Numbered from the stretch's first letter, positions 12,995 through 21,530 are shown. The stretch: DNA of 64,000 nucleotides from Pseudonocardia alni (GCF_002813375.1 NZ_PHUJ01000003.1:4960001-5024000), one strand, 5' to 3'. A program made the numbers and translations. The notes: generated by a model from the letters alone, not told the origin.

Positions 12995-13168
12995 ATGGGT
13001 CTCGGAGACAAGATCAGCAACAAGGCCGAGGAGCTGGGTGGCAAGGCCAAGGAGGCCACCGGCAAGGCCACCGACGACAAGGACCTGCAGGCCGAGGGCA
13101 AGGCGGACCAGGCCACCGGCAACCTGAAGCAGGCCGGCGAGAAGCTCAAGGACACCTTCACGAGCTGA
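12995..13168 (+). CDS. CsbD-like general stress protein
   Basis: A 57-residue hydrophilic protein, MGLGDKISNKAEELGGKAKE onward, with the CsbD family pattern of Gly-Lys-Ala-rich repeats and the LQAEGKADQATGNLKQAGEK signature. CsbD proteins are small, probably disordered, and induced in general stress; their molecular function is not settled. The ATG at 12995 has AGGTGAG upstream. It is divergent from the sigma-factor operon and followed by a very strong hairpin, so it is probably a single-gene transcript. Confidence 0.88.
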   Translation: MGLGDKISNKAEELGGKAKEATGKATDDKDLQAEGKADQATGNLKQAGEKLKDTFTS

Positions 13169-13178
13169 CCCGCGCACG

Positions 13179-13221
13179 ACGACGGCGGCGGCACCCCGCA
13201 GCGGGGTGCCGCCGCCGTCGT
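13179..13221 (+). terminator. 21-bp perfect hairpin after the CsbD gene
   Basis: Arms 13179-13199 and 13201-13221 pair without mismatch. The -10 element of the next gene starts only 8 bp after the hairpin, which shields the two transcription units from each other. Confidence 0.85.
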
Positions 13222-13241
13222 GTGTGGCTAGGGTCCGAGCC

Positions 13242-13559
13242 GTGACCGACCCCGCCGCAGGACCCGGCCCGCAGGCCGTCGCGGACGCCGTGCTCGCCCA
13301 CCCGTCGGTGCTGCGGCTCGACGGCGGCCCGTTCGGCTCGATCGCGTCGTACCTGCCCGGGCACCGGGTCCAGGGTGTGCGGCTGGCCGACCCGGTGGAG
13401 ATCGCCGTCGTCCTGCGGCTGGGCAGGCCGTTCGCCGTGGTCGCCGACGAGGTCGCCGACCGGGTCCGTGCCGTCCTCGGTGACGACACCCTGGCCGTGG
13501 ACGTGACCGTCGCCGACGTCGGTGCGGGCGAGGCTCCGGGCGGGTCCGTCGCACCGTGA
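13242..13559 (+). CDS. Asp23-like protein in the stress island
   Basis: A 105-residue protein. It contains VLRLDGGPFGSIASYLPGHR, a VEIAVVLRLGRPFAVVADEV segment and a DTLAVDVTVADV C-terminal strand, which match the layout of actinobacterial Asp23/Gls24-like proteins found beside CsbD. The sequence is diverged, so the family call is moderate. GTG at 13242 was chosen because TAGGGT (13229-13234) ends 7 bp before it and no ribosome-binding site is seen. That makes a leaderless message likely and rules out the longer upstream reading frame, which runs through the terminator. Confidence 0.65.
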   Translation: MTDPAAGPGPQAVADAVLAHPSVLRLDGGPFGSIASYLPGHRVQGVRLADPVEIAVVLRLGRPFAVVADEVADRVRAVLGDDTLAVDVTVADVGAGEAPGGSVAP

Positions 13560-13596
13560 CCCGCGCCCGGGCCGTCGCACGGTGACCGGGCTCGCC

Positions 13597-13602
13597 TAGA
13601 CT
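13597..13602 (+). promoter_or_regulatory. Probable -10 box of tig
   Basis: TAGACT, a good actinobacterial -10, lies 168 bp before the tig start. This implies a 5' leader of about 160 nt; no -35 of standard spacing is obvious. Confidence 0.45.
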
Positions 13603-13770
13603 CGCGCGAGCCCCGCCGTCACCGGGCGCGTCCCACGTACCCGGCGGCCGGTGGCACGGGACGCCCGGCGCAGAGCCGGGATCGTCCGGCGCCGGCGGGC
13701 GGGGCCACCGACCGGGGGCCGCGCGAGCCGCGGCCCGTTGCAGCACTCGTACCGCCCAAGGAGTTCCACC

Positions 13771-15216
13771 GTGAAGAGCACCGTCGAGCACCTCAGCCCG
13801 ACGCGCGTCCGGATCAACGTCGAGGTGCCGTTCGACGAGCTCAAGCCCGACTTCGACCGCGCGTACAAGAAGATCGCCCAGCAGGTCCGGATCCCCGGCT
13901 TCCGCCCGGGCAAGGCGCCGGCCCGCATCCTGGAGGCCCGGATCGGCCGTGGCCCCGTCCTGGACGAGGTCGTGAACGCCGCGATCCCGGTGAAGTACCA
14001 GGAGGCCGTGGTGACGTCCGAGGACGTCAAGCCGATCGGCCGGCCCGACATCGAGGTCACCGAGATCGCCGACGGCGAGCGCATCGCGTTCACCGCCGAG
14101 GTCGACATCCGCCCCGAGATCACCCTCCCCGACCTGGACGGCCTGACCGTCGAGGTCGACGAGACCGAGGTGACCGAGGACGAGGTCACCGAGCAGCTCG
14201 ACCAGCTGCGCGCCCGGTTCGGCACCCTGGCGGGTGTCGAGCGTCCCGCGCAGTCCGGTGACTACGTCCAGATCGATCTCTCCGCCGCCGTCGACGGCAC
14301 GGAGATCGAGGAGGCCACCACCACCGGCTTCTCCTACGAGGTCGGCCAGGGCGGTCTCATCGACGGCATCGACGAGGCCCTCGAGGGCATGTCGGCCGAC
14401 GAGGAGAAGACCTTCACCTCGAAGCTGGTCGCCGGTGAGCACGCCGACAAGGACGCGGAGATCACCGTCAAGGTGACCACCGTGAAGGAGCGTCACCTCC
14501 CCGACGCCGACGACGAGTTCGCCCAGCTGGCCTCGGAGTTCGACACGCTCGACGAGCTGACCGAGAACCTGCGCGAGCGTCTGGGCCGGTCCAAGCGGAT
14601 GGAGCAGGCCGCGCAGGCCCGCGACCGTCTCCTGGACAAGCTCGTCGAGGACACCGAGGTGCCGCTGCCGGAGTCGGTCGTCGCCGCCGAGGTCGAGACC
14701 CGCACCCACGACGCGGTGCACGCCTTCGACCACGACGAGGACAAATTCGGCGAGTTCCTCTCCTCGCAGGACAAGACCCGCGAGCAGTTCGACACCGAGA
14801 CGCGGGAGGAGGCCGAGAAGGCCGTCCGCTACCGCCTCGTGCTCGACACCCTGGCCGACCGCGAGGAGATCTCGGTCGGGGACCAGGAGCTCACCGAGCG
14901 GATCGTCTACCAGGCGCAGCAGTACGGCATGGCCCCGGAGCAGTTCGTCCAGCAGATCCAGCAGGCCGGCCAGCTCGGCGTGATCTACCAGGACGTCCGC
15001 CGCTCCAAGGCGCTGATCACCGCGGTGCGCGCCGCCACCGTCACCCTGCCGGGTGGCGAGGCCGTCGACCTGTCCGACCTGCTCGGGCCGGACGAGGACG
15101 AGACCACCGTCGAGGAGATCCCCGCGGCCGACGTGGACGGTGCCGACGACACCGCCGACGACGCCGCGGACACCACCGCCGACGAGGCCTCCGGCAAGGC
15201 CGACGCGAAGGCCTGA
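13771..15216 (+). CDS. tig: Trigger factor, ribosome-associated chaperone and prolyl isomerase
   Basis: The 481-residue protein binds the ribosome exit site and helps nascent chains fold. The N-terminal ribosome-binding domain (1-150) carries GFRPGKAPARI, the equivalent of the GFRxGKxP signature. The FKBP-type domain (about 160-245) has GDYVQIDLSAAVDG and FSYEVGQGG. The helical C-terminal chaperone domain runs to about 430. The last 40 residues are an acidic Asp/Thr/Ala tail common in actinobacteria. The GTG start follows AAGGAG. It stands just before clpP1-clpP2-clpX, the usual order in bacteria. Confidence 0.97.
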   Translation: MKSTVEHLSPTRVRINVEVPFDELKPDFDRAYKKIAQQVRIPGFRPGKAPARILEARIGRGPVLDEVVNAAIPVKYQEAVVTSEDVKPIGRPDIEVTEIADGERIAFTAEVDIRPEITLPDLDGLTVEVDETEVTEDEVTEQLDQLRARFGTLAGVERPAQSGDYVQIDLSAAVDGTEIEEATTTGFSYEVGQGGLIDGIDEALEGMSADEEKTFTSKLVAGEHADKDAEITVKVTTVKERHLPDADDEFAQLASEFDTLDELTENLRERLGRSKRMEQAAQARDRLLDKLVEDTEVPLPESVVAAEVETRTHDAVHAFDHDEDKFGEFLSSQDKTREQFDTETREEAEKAVRYRLVLDTLADREEISVGDQELTERIVYQAQQYGMAPEQFVQQIQQAGQLGVIYQDVRRSKALITAVRAATVTLPGGEAVDLSDLLGPDEDETTVEEIPAADVDGADDTADDAADTTADEASGKADAKA

Positions 15217-15253
15217 TCGGCGGTCGTCGCGCGGTCCCGCACGACTCGTCGTG

Positions 15254-15264
15254 CGCTGTCGGCG
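15254..15264 (+). promoter_or_regulatory. Candidate ClgR operator before clpP1
   Basis: CGCTGTCGGCG followed by AAC resembles the actinobacterial ClgR motif, CGCYNANRGCG with flanking A/T positions; within the 11-base core the only mismatch is T for the central A. It lies 42-52 bp upstream of a TAGGGT -10 box, a suitable place for an activator. ClgR control of clpP1P2 is known in related genera. Confidence 0.5.
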
Positions 15265-15280
15265 AACATCGGGCGTCGTT

Positions 15281-15311
15281 CCCTACGCGGGGCATCCGCT
15301 CCGCGTAGGGT
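15281..15311 (+). promoter_or_regulatory. Inverted repeat and -10 box of clpP1
   Basis: Arms CCCTACGCGG (15281-15290) and CCGCGTAGGG (15301-15310) are perfect inverted repeats with a 10-nt spacer. TAGGGT at 15306-15311 is a likely -10 element and overlaps the right arm, leaving a leader of about 145 nt. Confidence 0.5.
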
Positions 15312-15460
15312 CGGCTCCGAACCGGTCCCCAACCGGACCGTGAACGGGTTCGCAAGACCCGACACCGGAGAACCGAGAGCGATCCAGAGGAAGACTCCGG
15401 GACCCTCTCCCGCGGCGTCCGCGCCACGGGGGCGGGCCCGACTTCGGAAAGCAGGGTGAA

Positions 15461-16108
15461 GTGAGCCAGCAGGACACCGGCCCGTCCGCGGGCCGCGGCA
15501 CCGGGCCGCAGATGCGGTCCGGCATCAGCGCGATGTCGCTGTCCGACTCCGTGTACGACCGCCTGCTCCAGCAGCGCATCATCGTGCTCGGTCAGCAGGT
15601 GGACGCGGAGATCTCGAACCGCATCGCGGCGCAGATGCTGCTGCTCGCGGCCGAGGACCCGGACAAGGACATCGAGCTCTACATCAACTCGCCCGGTGGC
15701 TCGGTCACCGACGGCATGGCCATCTTCGACACGATGAACCTGATCCCGTGCGACGTGGCGACCACGGCGATGGGCATGGCCGCGTCGATGGGGCAGTTCC
15801 TGCTGTCGGCGGGCACCCCGGGCAAGCGCTCGGCGTTGCCGCACGCACGGATCATGATGCACCAGCCGTCCGCGGGCGTCGGTGGCACCGAAGCCGACAT
15901 CACCATCCAGGCCGAGCAGTTCCGCCGCACCAAGCGGGAGATGGCGGAGCTGATCGCCCAGCACACCGGTCAGTCGGTCGAGACCATCGAGCGGGACTCC
16001 GACCGGGACCGCTGGTTCTCCGCGCCGGAGGCCAAGGACTACGGCTTCGTCGACCACGTCGTGACGCACGCCGGGCGGATCGGCGAGCAGAACGGGAGCG
16101 ACAAGTGA
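15461..16108 (+). CDS. clpP1: ATP-dependent Clp protease proteolytic subunit 1
   Basis: A 215-residue serine peptidase subunit that forms the Clp core with ClpP2. The catalytic triad is visible at family spacing: Ser109 in GMAASMG, His134 in MMHQP and Asp183 in DSDRD. YINSPGGSVTDG and ERDSDRDRWFSAPEA are standard ClpP motifs. About 20 N-terminal residues before RSGISAMSLSDSVYD are probably removed as propeptide. The GTG start at 15461 has GGGTGA close upstream; an ATG at codon 18 is an alternative. The stop overlaps clpP2 by GTGA. Confidence 0.95.
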   Translation: MSQQDTGPSAGRGTGPQMRSGISAMSLSDSVYDRLLQQRIIVLGQQVDAEISNRIAAQMLLLAAEDPDKDIELYINSPGGSVTDGMAIFDTMNLIPCDVATTAMGMAASMGQFLLSAGTPGKRSALPHARIMMHQPSAGVGGTEADITIQAEQFRRTKREMAELIAQHTGQSVETIERDSDRDRWFSAPEAKDYGFVDHVVTHAGRIGEQNGSDK

Positions 16109-16800
16109 GCACCTTCGACCCTCGCCACCCGGAGTCGATGACCGACCTGCGCGGCCCCGGAGGCTGGGCGCCGGACCCGGCCCGCTCCCGGTACGTGCTC
16201 CCGTCCTACGTGGAGCGCACCAGCTACGGGGTCAAGGAGTCGAACCCGTACAACAAGCTCTTCGAGGAGCGCATCATCTTCCTCGGTGAGCAGATCAACG
16301 ACACCTCGGCGAACGACACCATGGCGCAGTTGCTGGTGCTCGAGTCGCTCGACCCGGACCGCGAGATCTCGCTGTACATCAACTCGCCGGGCGGGTCGTT
16401 CACGTCGCTGATGGCGATCTACGACACCATGCAGTTCATCCGTCCCGACATCCAGACCGTCTGCCTCGGGCAGGCGGCGTCGGCCGCGGCGGTGCTGCTG
16501 TGCGCGGGCACCCCGGGCCGCCGCATGGCGGTCGAGAACGCCCGCATCCTGATCCACCAGCCGGCCACGCAGGGCGTGTACGGCCAGGTGTCGGACCTGG
16601 AGATCCAGGCGGCGGAGATCTCCCGCATCCGCAAGCGGATGGAGGAGGTCATCGCGCGGCACTCGAACCGTTCCGCGGACCAGGTGCGCGAGGACATCGA
16701 CCGGGACAAGATCCTCACGGCCGAGGAGGCCAAGGAGTACGGCCTGGTCGACGAGATCGTGCAGAGCCGCAAGCTGTCCGGTACCGCCGGCGGCAAGTGA
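16105..16800 (+). CDS. clpP2: ATP-dependent Clp protease proteolytic subunit 2
   Basis: A 231-residue paralogue of ClpP1. The catalytic residues are present: Ser126 in GQAASAA, His151 in LIHQP and the matching Asp200 in DIDRDKI. An N-terminal extension of about 30 residues ends near RSRYVLPSYVERTSYGVKES and is probably processed. In actinobacteria ClpP1 and ClpP2 form a mixed two-ring tetradecamer that works with ClpX or ClpC. The GTG start overlaps the clpP1 stop (GTGA), so the two are made in equal amounts by coupled translation. Confidence 0.96.
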   Translation: MSTFDPRHPESMTDLRGPGGWAPDPARSRYVLPSYVERTSYGVKESNPYNKLFEERIIFLGEQINDTSANDTMAQLLVLESLDPDREISLYINSPGGSFTSLMAIYDTMQFIRPDIQTVCLGQAASAAAVLLCAGTPGRRMAVENARILIHQPATQGVYGQVSDLEIQAAEISRIRKRMEEVIARHSNRSADQVREDIDRDKILTAEEAKEYGLVDEIVQSRKLSGTAGGK

Positions 16801-16806
16801 CACCCG

Positions 16807-16840
16807 GGTCACCGGCGGCCGGTTCCGGCCGCCGGTGACC
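16807..16840 (+). terminator. Hairpin between clpP2 and clpX
   Basis: Arms 16807-16822 and 16825-16840 are perfectly complementary (about 15 usable pairs with a GTTC loop). It suggests that clpX is transcribed separately from clpP1P2. Confidence 0.7.
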
Positions 16841-16901
16841 GCCCGGCGACCCGCCGGGGAACCGGACACCGCTTCCGGTCCCCGTGCGGGCCGCGGGCAG
16901 G

Positions 16902-16907
16902 TACCGT
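16902..16907 (+). promoter_or_regulatory. Possible -10 box of clpX
   Basis: TACCGT lies 63 bp before the clpX start and after the terminator-like hairpin. No -35 is convincing. Confidence 0.35.
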
Positions 16908-16970
16908 CAATCCGCACGGGGCGACGGGCGCGACGCGAGAACGCCGGACCAGGACTGGGGATCGACACCT

Positions 16971-18260
16971 ATGGCACGCATCGGCGACGGCGGGGACCTG
17001 CTCAAGTGCTCGTTCTGCGGGAAGAGCCAGAAGCAGGTCAAGAAGCTCATCGCCGGCCCCGGCGTCTACATCTGCGACGAGTGCATCGATCTCTGCAACG
17101 AGATCATCGAGGAAGAACTGGCCGAGGCCGGTGAGGTCAAGCTCGACGAGCTGCCCAAGCCCACCGAGATCCACGAGTTCCTCGACCAGTACGTCGTCGG
17201 TCAGGCCACCACCAAGCGCACGCTGTCGGTGGCGGTCTACAACCACTACAAGCGCATCCAGGCAGGCGAGCGCAGCCGTGCCGCGGGCGGCGACGCCTCC
17301 GACGGCATCGAGATCGCCAAGTCGAACATCCTGATGCTCGGCCCCACCGGGTGCGGCAAGACCTACCTGGCGCAGACGCTGGCCAAGATGCTCAACGTCC
17401 CGTTCGCCATCGCCGACGCGACCGCCCTCACCGAGGCCGGCTACGTGGGCGAGGACGTCGAGAACATCCTGCTCAAGCTCATCCAGGCCGCCGACTACGA
17501 CGTGAAGCGCGCCGAGACCGGCATCATCTACATCGACGAGGTCGACAAGATCGCGCGGAAGTCGGAGAACCCGTCGATCACCCGCGACGTGTCCGGCGAG
17601 GGTGTGCAGCAGGCGCTGCTGAAGATCCTCGAGGGCACCACCGCGAGCGTCCCGCCGCAGGGCGGCCGCAAGCATCCGCACCAGGAGTTCATCCAGATCG
17701 ACACGACGAACGTCCTGTTCATCGTGGCCGGCGCCTTCGCCGGGCTGGAGCGGATCATCGGCGAGCGGGTCGGCCAGTCCGGTATCGGCTTCGGCGCCGA
17801 CATCCGCTCGAAGAAGGACCTGGACTCCGCGGAGCGCTTCGCCGAGACCCTCCCCGAGGACCTGATCAAGTTCGGCCTGATCCCCGAGTTCATCGGCCGA
17901 CTGCCGATCGTCGCCTCGGTGACCTCGCTCGACAAGGACGCCCTGGTCAAGATCCTGACCGAGCCGCGGAACGCCCTGGTGAAGCAGTACCGCAAGCTCT
18001 TCGAGATGGACGGCGTGGAGCTGGAGTTCGCCGAGGACGCCCTCGACGCCGTCGCCGACCAGGCGATCCTGCGCGGCACCGGCGCCCGTGGCCTGCGGGC
18101 GATCATGGAGGAGGTGCTCCTCCCGGTCATGTACGACATCCCCAGCCGCGACGACGTGGCGAAGGTCGTCGTGACGGCACAGACGGTCAAGGACAACGTC
18201 AACCCGACGATCGTCCCGCGCCAGCCGCAGCGCCGGGAGCGCCGCGACCGCTCGGCCTGA
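16971..18260 (+). CDS. clpX: ATP-dependent Clp protease ATP-binding subunit ClpX
   Basis: The 429-residue AAA+ unfoldase feeds substrates into the ClpP core. The N-terminal zinc-binding domain has [11 protein letters not shown] and CDECIDLC (four Cys). Walker A is GPTGCGKT at about 124-131 and Walker B is [10 protein letters not shown] at about 183-192. Sensor and pore regions and the IGF-type loop (SGIGFGADI) follow. Length is normal. The ATG at 16971 has only a weak ribosome-binding site (GGGGAT). Separation from clpP2 by a hairpin and a -10-like box suggests its own transcript. Confidence 0.97.
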   Translation: MARIGDGGDLLKCSFCGKSQKQVKKLIAGPGVYICDECIDLCNEIIEEELAEAGEVKLDELPKPTEIHEFLDQYVVGQATTKRTLSVAVYNHYKRIQAGERSRAAGGDASDGIEIAKSNILMLGPTGCGKTYLAQTLAKMLNVPFAIADATALTEAGYVGEDVENILLKLIQAADYDVKRAETGIIYIDEVDKIARKSENPSITRDVSGEGVQQALLKILEGTTASVPPQGGRKHPHQEFIQIDTTNVLFIVAGAFAGLERIIGERVGQSGIGFGADIRSKKDLDSAERFAETLPEDLIKFGLIPEFIGRLPIVASVTSLDKDALVKILTEPRNALVKQYRKLFEMDGVELEFAEDALDAVADQAILRGTGARGLRAIMEEVLLPVMYDIPSRDDVAKVVVTAQTVKDNVNPTIVPRQPQRRERRDRSA

Positions 18261-18281
18261 GCCGCGGCCAGAACCGACCCG

Positions 18282-18313
18282 ACGCCGGTCCCACCTGCAG
18301 GTGGGACCGGCGT
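18282..18313 (+). terminator. 32-bp perfect palindrome after clpX
   Basis: The sequence 18282-18313 is fully self-complementary (14-bp stem with a 4-nt loop when folded) and is followed by a T-rich TTGTCGTTTC, the most intrinsic-like terminator in the window. Confidence 0.85.
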
Positions 18314-18393
18314 TGTCGTTTCGAGACCCGCTCGGGTTGCTGCGCCCCTCCGCACTACTTAGCGTTGCTCCGTCAACTACGACGGAGGGCGAC

Positions 18394-19776
18394 ATGTCCG
18401 GATTTCTCACGCGGGAGCGCATCGTTGCTCCACCCGGATGGAGCCGGTGGCTCGTCCCACCGGCCGCGCTGTCCATCCACCTGGCGATCGGCCAGGTCTA
18501 CGCCTGGAGCGTCTTCAAGACCCCGCTGGCGAACGCACTCGACCTGTCGGGCGTCGCCACGGCGCTGCCCTTCACGCTCGGCATCATCATGCTGGGCCTG
18601 TCCTCGGCGCTGTTCGGCACGAAGGTCGACAGCAACGGCCCGCGCTGGGCGATGGTCGTCGCGTCGAGCTGTTTCGTCGCCGGGTTCCTGATCTCGGGTC
18701 TCGGCCTCTACGCCGAGCAGTACTGGCTGGTCGTGCTGGGTTACGGCTTCGTCGGCGGCATCGGCCTGGGCATCGGCTACATCTCGCCGGTCTCCACACT
18801 GATCAAGTGGTTCCCGGACCGCCCGGGCCTGTCCACCGGCCTGGCGATCATGGGCTTCGGCGGCGGCGCGCTCATCGCGACCCCGCTGACGAACTCGCTG
18901 CTGTCGGCGTTCGGCGGTTCCGGTGACGGGGCCACCTCGGCCGGCATCGGGTCCACGTTCCTCACGATGGGCCTGATCTACCTCGTCTTCATGTCGGTCG
19001 GCTGGATCCTCATCCGGGTGCCCGCCGAGGGCTGGACGCCGCCGGGCTGGGACCCGTCGACGGCCAAGAAGAGCGGGATGATCTCGACCGGCAACGTCTC
19101 GGCGAACACCGCGATCCGCACGCCGCAGTTCTGGCTGCTGTGGGTCGTGCTGTGCTTCAACGTCACCGCGGGCATCGGCATCCTGGAACGGGCCTCGCCG
19201 ATCTTCCAGGACTTCTTCGCGGAGAACGGGGCCACCGCCACCCTCGCCGCGGCGGCGGGCGGGTTCGTCGCGATCCTGTCGCTGGCGAACTCGGCCGGGC
19301 GCATCGCCTGGTCGTCGCTGTCGGACGTGCTGGGTCGCAAGAACATGTACCGCATCTACCTGGGCGTCGGCGCGCTGCTGTACCTGCTGATCACGCTGAT
19401 CCCGAACCAGTCGCGGGCGCTGTTCATCGTCGCCGCGGTGCTGATCCTGTCGTTCTACGGCGCCGGGTTCGCCACTGTCCCGGCGTACCTGCGGGACCTG
19501 TTCGGCACCTACCAGGTCGGCGCGATCCACGGCCGGCTGCTGACGGCGTGGTCCACCGCGGGCGTCCTCGGCCCGCTGATCGTCAACGCGATCGCCGACG
19601 CGCGGATCGAGGCCGGTGTCGAGGGCCCGGCCCGGTACACGACCGCGTTCATCATCATGATCGTGTTGCTGGTCATCGCGTTCGTCTGCAACGAGCTGAT
19701 CAAGCCGGTCGACGCGAAGCACCACGAGCCGTCCGCGCAGGCGGCCCGCACCCCGACCCAGAAGGAGACCGCGTGA
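18394..19776 (+). CDS. OFA-family MFS transporter (oxalate:formate antiporter-like)
   Basis: A 460-residue carrier with 12 predicted membrane segments. PPAALSIHLAIGQVYAWSVF at the start and the YISPVSTLIKWFPDRPGLSTG loop (the RxGxxxG-type motif of OFA carriers) place it in the oxalate/formate antiporter family. The real substrate is uncertain: OFA members move monocarboxylates or dicarboxylates. GGAGGG precedes the ATG at 18394. Its stop overlaps a 48-residue membrane protein gene, which is typical for this subgroup. Confidence 0.88.
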   Translation: MSGFLTRERIVAPPGWSRWLVPPAALSIHLAIGQVYAWSVFKTPLANALDLSGVATALPFTLGIIMLGLSSALFGTKVDSNGPRWAMVVASSCFVAGFLISGLGLYAEQYWLVVLGYGFVGGIGLGIGYISPVSTLIKWFPDRPGLSTGLAIMGFGGGALIATPLTNSLLSAFGGSGDGATSAGIGSTFLTMGLIYLVFMSVGWILIRVPAEGWTPPGWDPSTAKKSGMISTGNVSANTAIRTPQFWLLWVVLCFNVTAGIGILERASPIFQDFFAENGATATLAAAAGGFVAILSLANSAGRIAWSSLSDVLGRKNMYRIYLGVGALLYLLITLIPNQSRALFIVAAVLILSFYGAGFATVPAYLRDLFGTYQVGAIHGRLLTAWSTAGVLGPLIVNAIADARIEAGVEGPARYTTAFIIMIVLLVIAFVCNELIKPVDAKHHEPSAQAARTPTQKETA

Positions 19777-19919
19777 GCAGCGTTGCCGAGACCGGCGGGT
19801 CGTCGACCTGGGGGCCGGTGCAGTGGATCGGGGCCGTCCTGGCCTGGGTGTGGGTCGGCGTGCCGTTCGCCTACGGGCTGTACGAGCTCGTCCTGAAGAT
19901 CCCCGCCCTGTTCGGCTGA
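19773..19919 (+). CDS. MFS transporter small subunit (48 residues)
   Basis: A 48-residue protein with one membrane helix (WIGAVLAWVWVGVPFAYGLY) after a short polar Ser/Gly N-terminus. It starts at a GTG that overlaps the OFA transporter stop by 4 bp (GTGA). Small single-helix proteins in this position beside OFA-type carriers are annotated as MFS transporter small subunits; the partner role is inferred from position and shape. It is short enough to be missed by gene finders. Confidence 0.8.
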   Translation: MSSVAETGGSSTWGPVQWIGAVLAWVWVGVPFAYGLYELVLKIPALFG

Positions 19920-19985
19920 GTCTTCGCCCGCCGTTCACCCGGACGGTCCGGTTCGTCATCACTCGTCCGGGTTAGAACGGCGGGC

Positions 19986-21530
19986 GTGGTTCTCTCCCGA
20001 CGCTCCCTGTTCCGCACCGCGGCCGCCGGCGGTCTCGCCGGCGCCGCGACCCTCGTCCTGCCGGGGGCGGCTGCGGCCGCACCCGCCCTGGTGCGCTCCG
20101 GCCGGCCGGTCCTGACCCACGGTGTCGCCGCCGGTGACGTCCGGCCCGGCTCCGGGCTCGTCTGGACGCGCGCCGACCGGCCGTCGCGGATGGTCGTGGA
20201 GGTCGCGGGCTCGCCGGACTTCCGGCGGGCGCTGCGGGTCCCCGGCCCGGTGCTGACCCCGGACACCGACCTCACCGGGAAGCTGCGGGTCCCGGCGACG
20301 CGGGGGCGGGTGCACTACCGCGTCGTCGCCCAGCCGCTCGACGGCGGTCCCGCGAGCGCGCCGCTGACCGGCTCTTTCCGGGCGGTCCCCGGGCGCGGCG
20401 AGCCGGTGCGGATCCAGTGGTCCGGCGACGTCGTCGGGCAGGGCTGGGGCATCGACCGCGCCACCGGCGGCATGCGGATCTTCTCCGCGATGGCCGACCG
20501 CGACCCCGACCTGTTCCTGCACTCCGGCGACACCGTCTACGCCGACGGCCCGCTCACCGAGACCGTCACGCTGCCCGACGGCCGGGTGTGGCGCAACGAG
20601 ATGACGCCCGAGAAGGCGAAGGTCGCCGAGACCCTGACCGAGTTCCGCGGCCAGTTCGCCTACAACCTGCGCGACGACAACCTGCGCCGGTTCGCCGCCT
20701 CGGTCGGTCAGATCGTGCAGTGGGACGACCACGAGGTCACCAACAACTGGTACCCGGGGGAGATCCTCACCGGTGAGGTGGGGGAGCGCTACACCGAGAA
20801 GCGGGTGGACGTGCTCGCGGCCCGCGGGTTCCGCGCGTTCCACGAGTGGCAGCCGGTCGACCCACGCACCGCCGTCGACGGACGGGTGTACCGGCGGGTG
20901 CCGTTCGGCCCGCACGTCGAGGTGTTCGTGCTGGACATGCGCACCTACCGCAGCGCGAACTCCGCCAACACCGGACGCGGCGAGCGGATCCTGGGGGAGG
21001 CCCAGGCCCGCTGGCTCGTCGACGCGCTCGCGTCCTCCCGTGCGACGTGGAAGATCGTCGCCTCGGACATGCCGATCGGGGTACTGGTGCCCGACGGCGA
21101 CACCGCCTGGGAGGCCGTCGCCAACGGGGTGCCGGGGCCGCCGAGCGGGCGCGAGTCCGAGATCGCCGGGGTGCTCGCCGGGATTCGCCGGCGGAGGGTC
21201 CGCAACGTGGTCTGGGTGACCGCGGACGTGCACTACACCGCCGCCCACCACTACGCCCCCGAGCGCGCCGCGTTCACCGACTTCGACCCGTTCTGGGAAT
21301 TCGTGTCCGGCCCGCTGCACGCCGGTGCCTTCGGTCCGAACGAGCTCGACCCGACCTTCGGTCCGCGGGCGGAGTTCGTGCGCGGACCGTCCCGGCAGGG
21401 GGCGAGCCCACTGGAGGGGTTCCAGCACTTCGGGGAGCTCGACGTCGCCCCCGACGGGACGACCCTGGAGGTCCACCTGCGCGACCAGGCCGGCGCCTCC
21501 CTCTGGACCACCACCCTGCGCCGGACCTGA
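19986..21530 (+). CDS. Secreted PhoD-type alkaline phosphatase (phosphodiesterase)
   Basis: A 514-residue PhoD family metallophosphatase. The N-terminus has a Tat signal, SRRSLFRTAAAGG, with a hydrophobic stretch ending PGAAAAAP. The PhoD N-terminal domain is at about 35-125. Metal-site motifs follow: LHSGDTVYADG, WDDHEVTNNW, the MRTYRS segment and WVTADVHYTAAHHY. These enzymes release phosphate from phosphomono- and diesters outside the cell, using Ca and Fe. The start is GTG at 19986 with a TAGAAC-like hexamer 7 bp upstream. No PHO box was identified. It is convergent with the next MFS gene. Confidence 0.9.
   Translation: MVLSRRSLFRTAAAGGLAGAATLVLPGAAAAAPALVRSGRPVLTHGVAAGDVRPGSGLVWTRADRPSRMVVEVAGSPDFRRALRVPGPVLTPDTDLTGKLRVPATRGRVHYRVVAQPLDGGPASAPLTGSFRAVPGRGEPVRIQWSGDVVGQGWGIDRATGGMRIFSAMADRDPDLFLHSGDTVYADGPLTETVTLPDGRVWRNEMTPEKAKVAETLTEFRGQFAYNLRDDNLRRFAASVGQIVQWDDHEVTNNWYPGEILTGEVGERYTEKRVDVLAARGFRAFHEWQPVDPRTAVDGRVYRRVPFGPHVEVFVLDMRTYRSANSANTGRGERILGEAQARWLVDALASSRATWKIVASDMPIGVLVPDGDTAWEAVANGVPGPPSGRESEIAGVLAGIRRRRVRNVVWVTADVHYTAAHHYAPERAAFTDFDPFWEFVSGPLHAGAFGPNELDPTFGPRAEFVRGPSRQGASPLEGFQHFGELDVAPDGTTLEVHLRDQAGASLWTTTLRRT

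Noticed and set aside
13560-13770. A tRNA gene near tig, as seen in some actinobacteria
   Set aside because: No T-loop GGTTCGAATCC-type motif or cloverleaf was found in this gap or in the other larger intergenic gaps I read.
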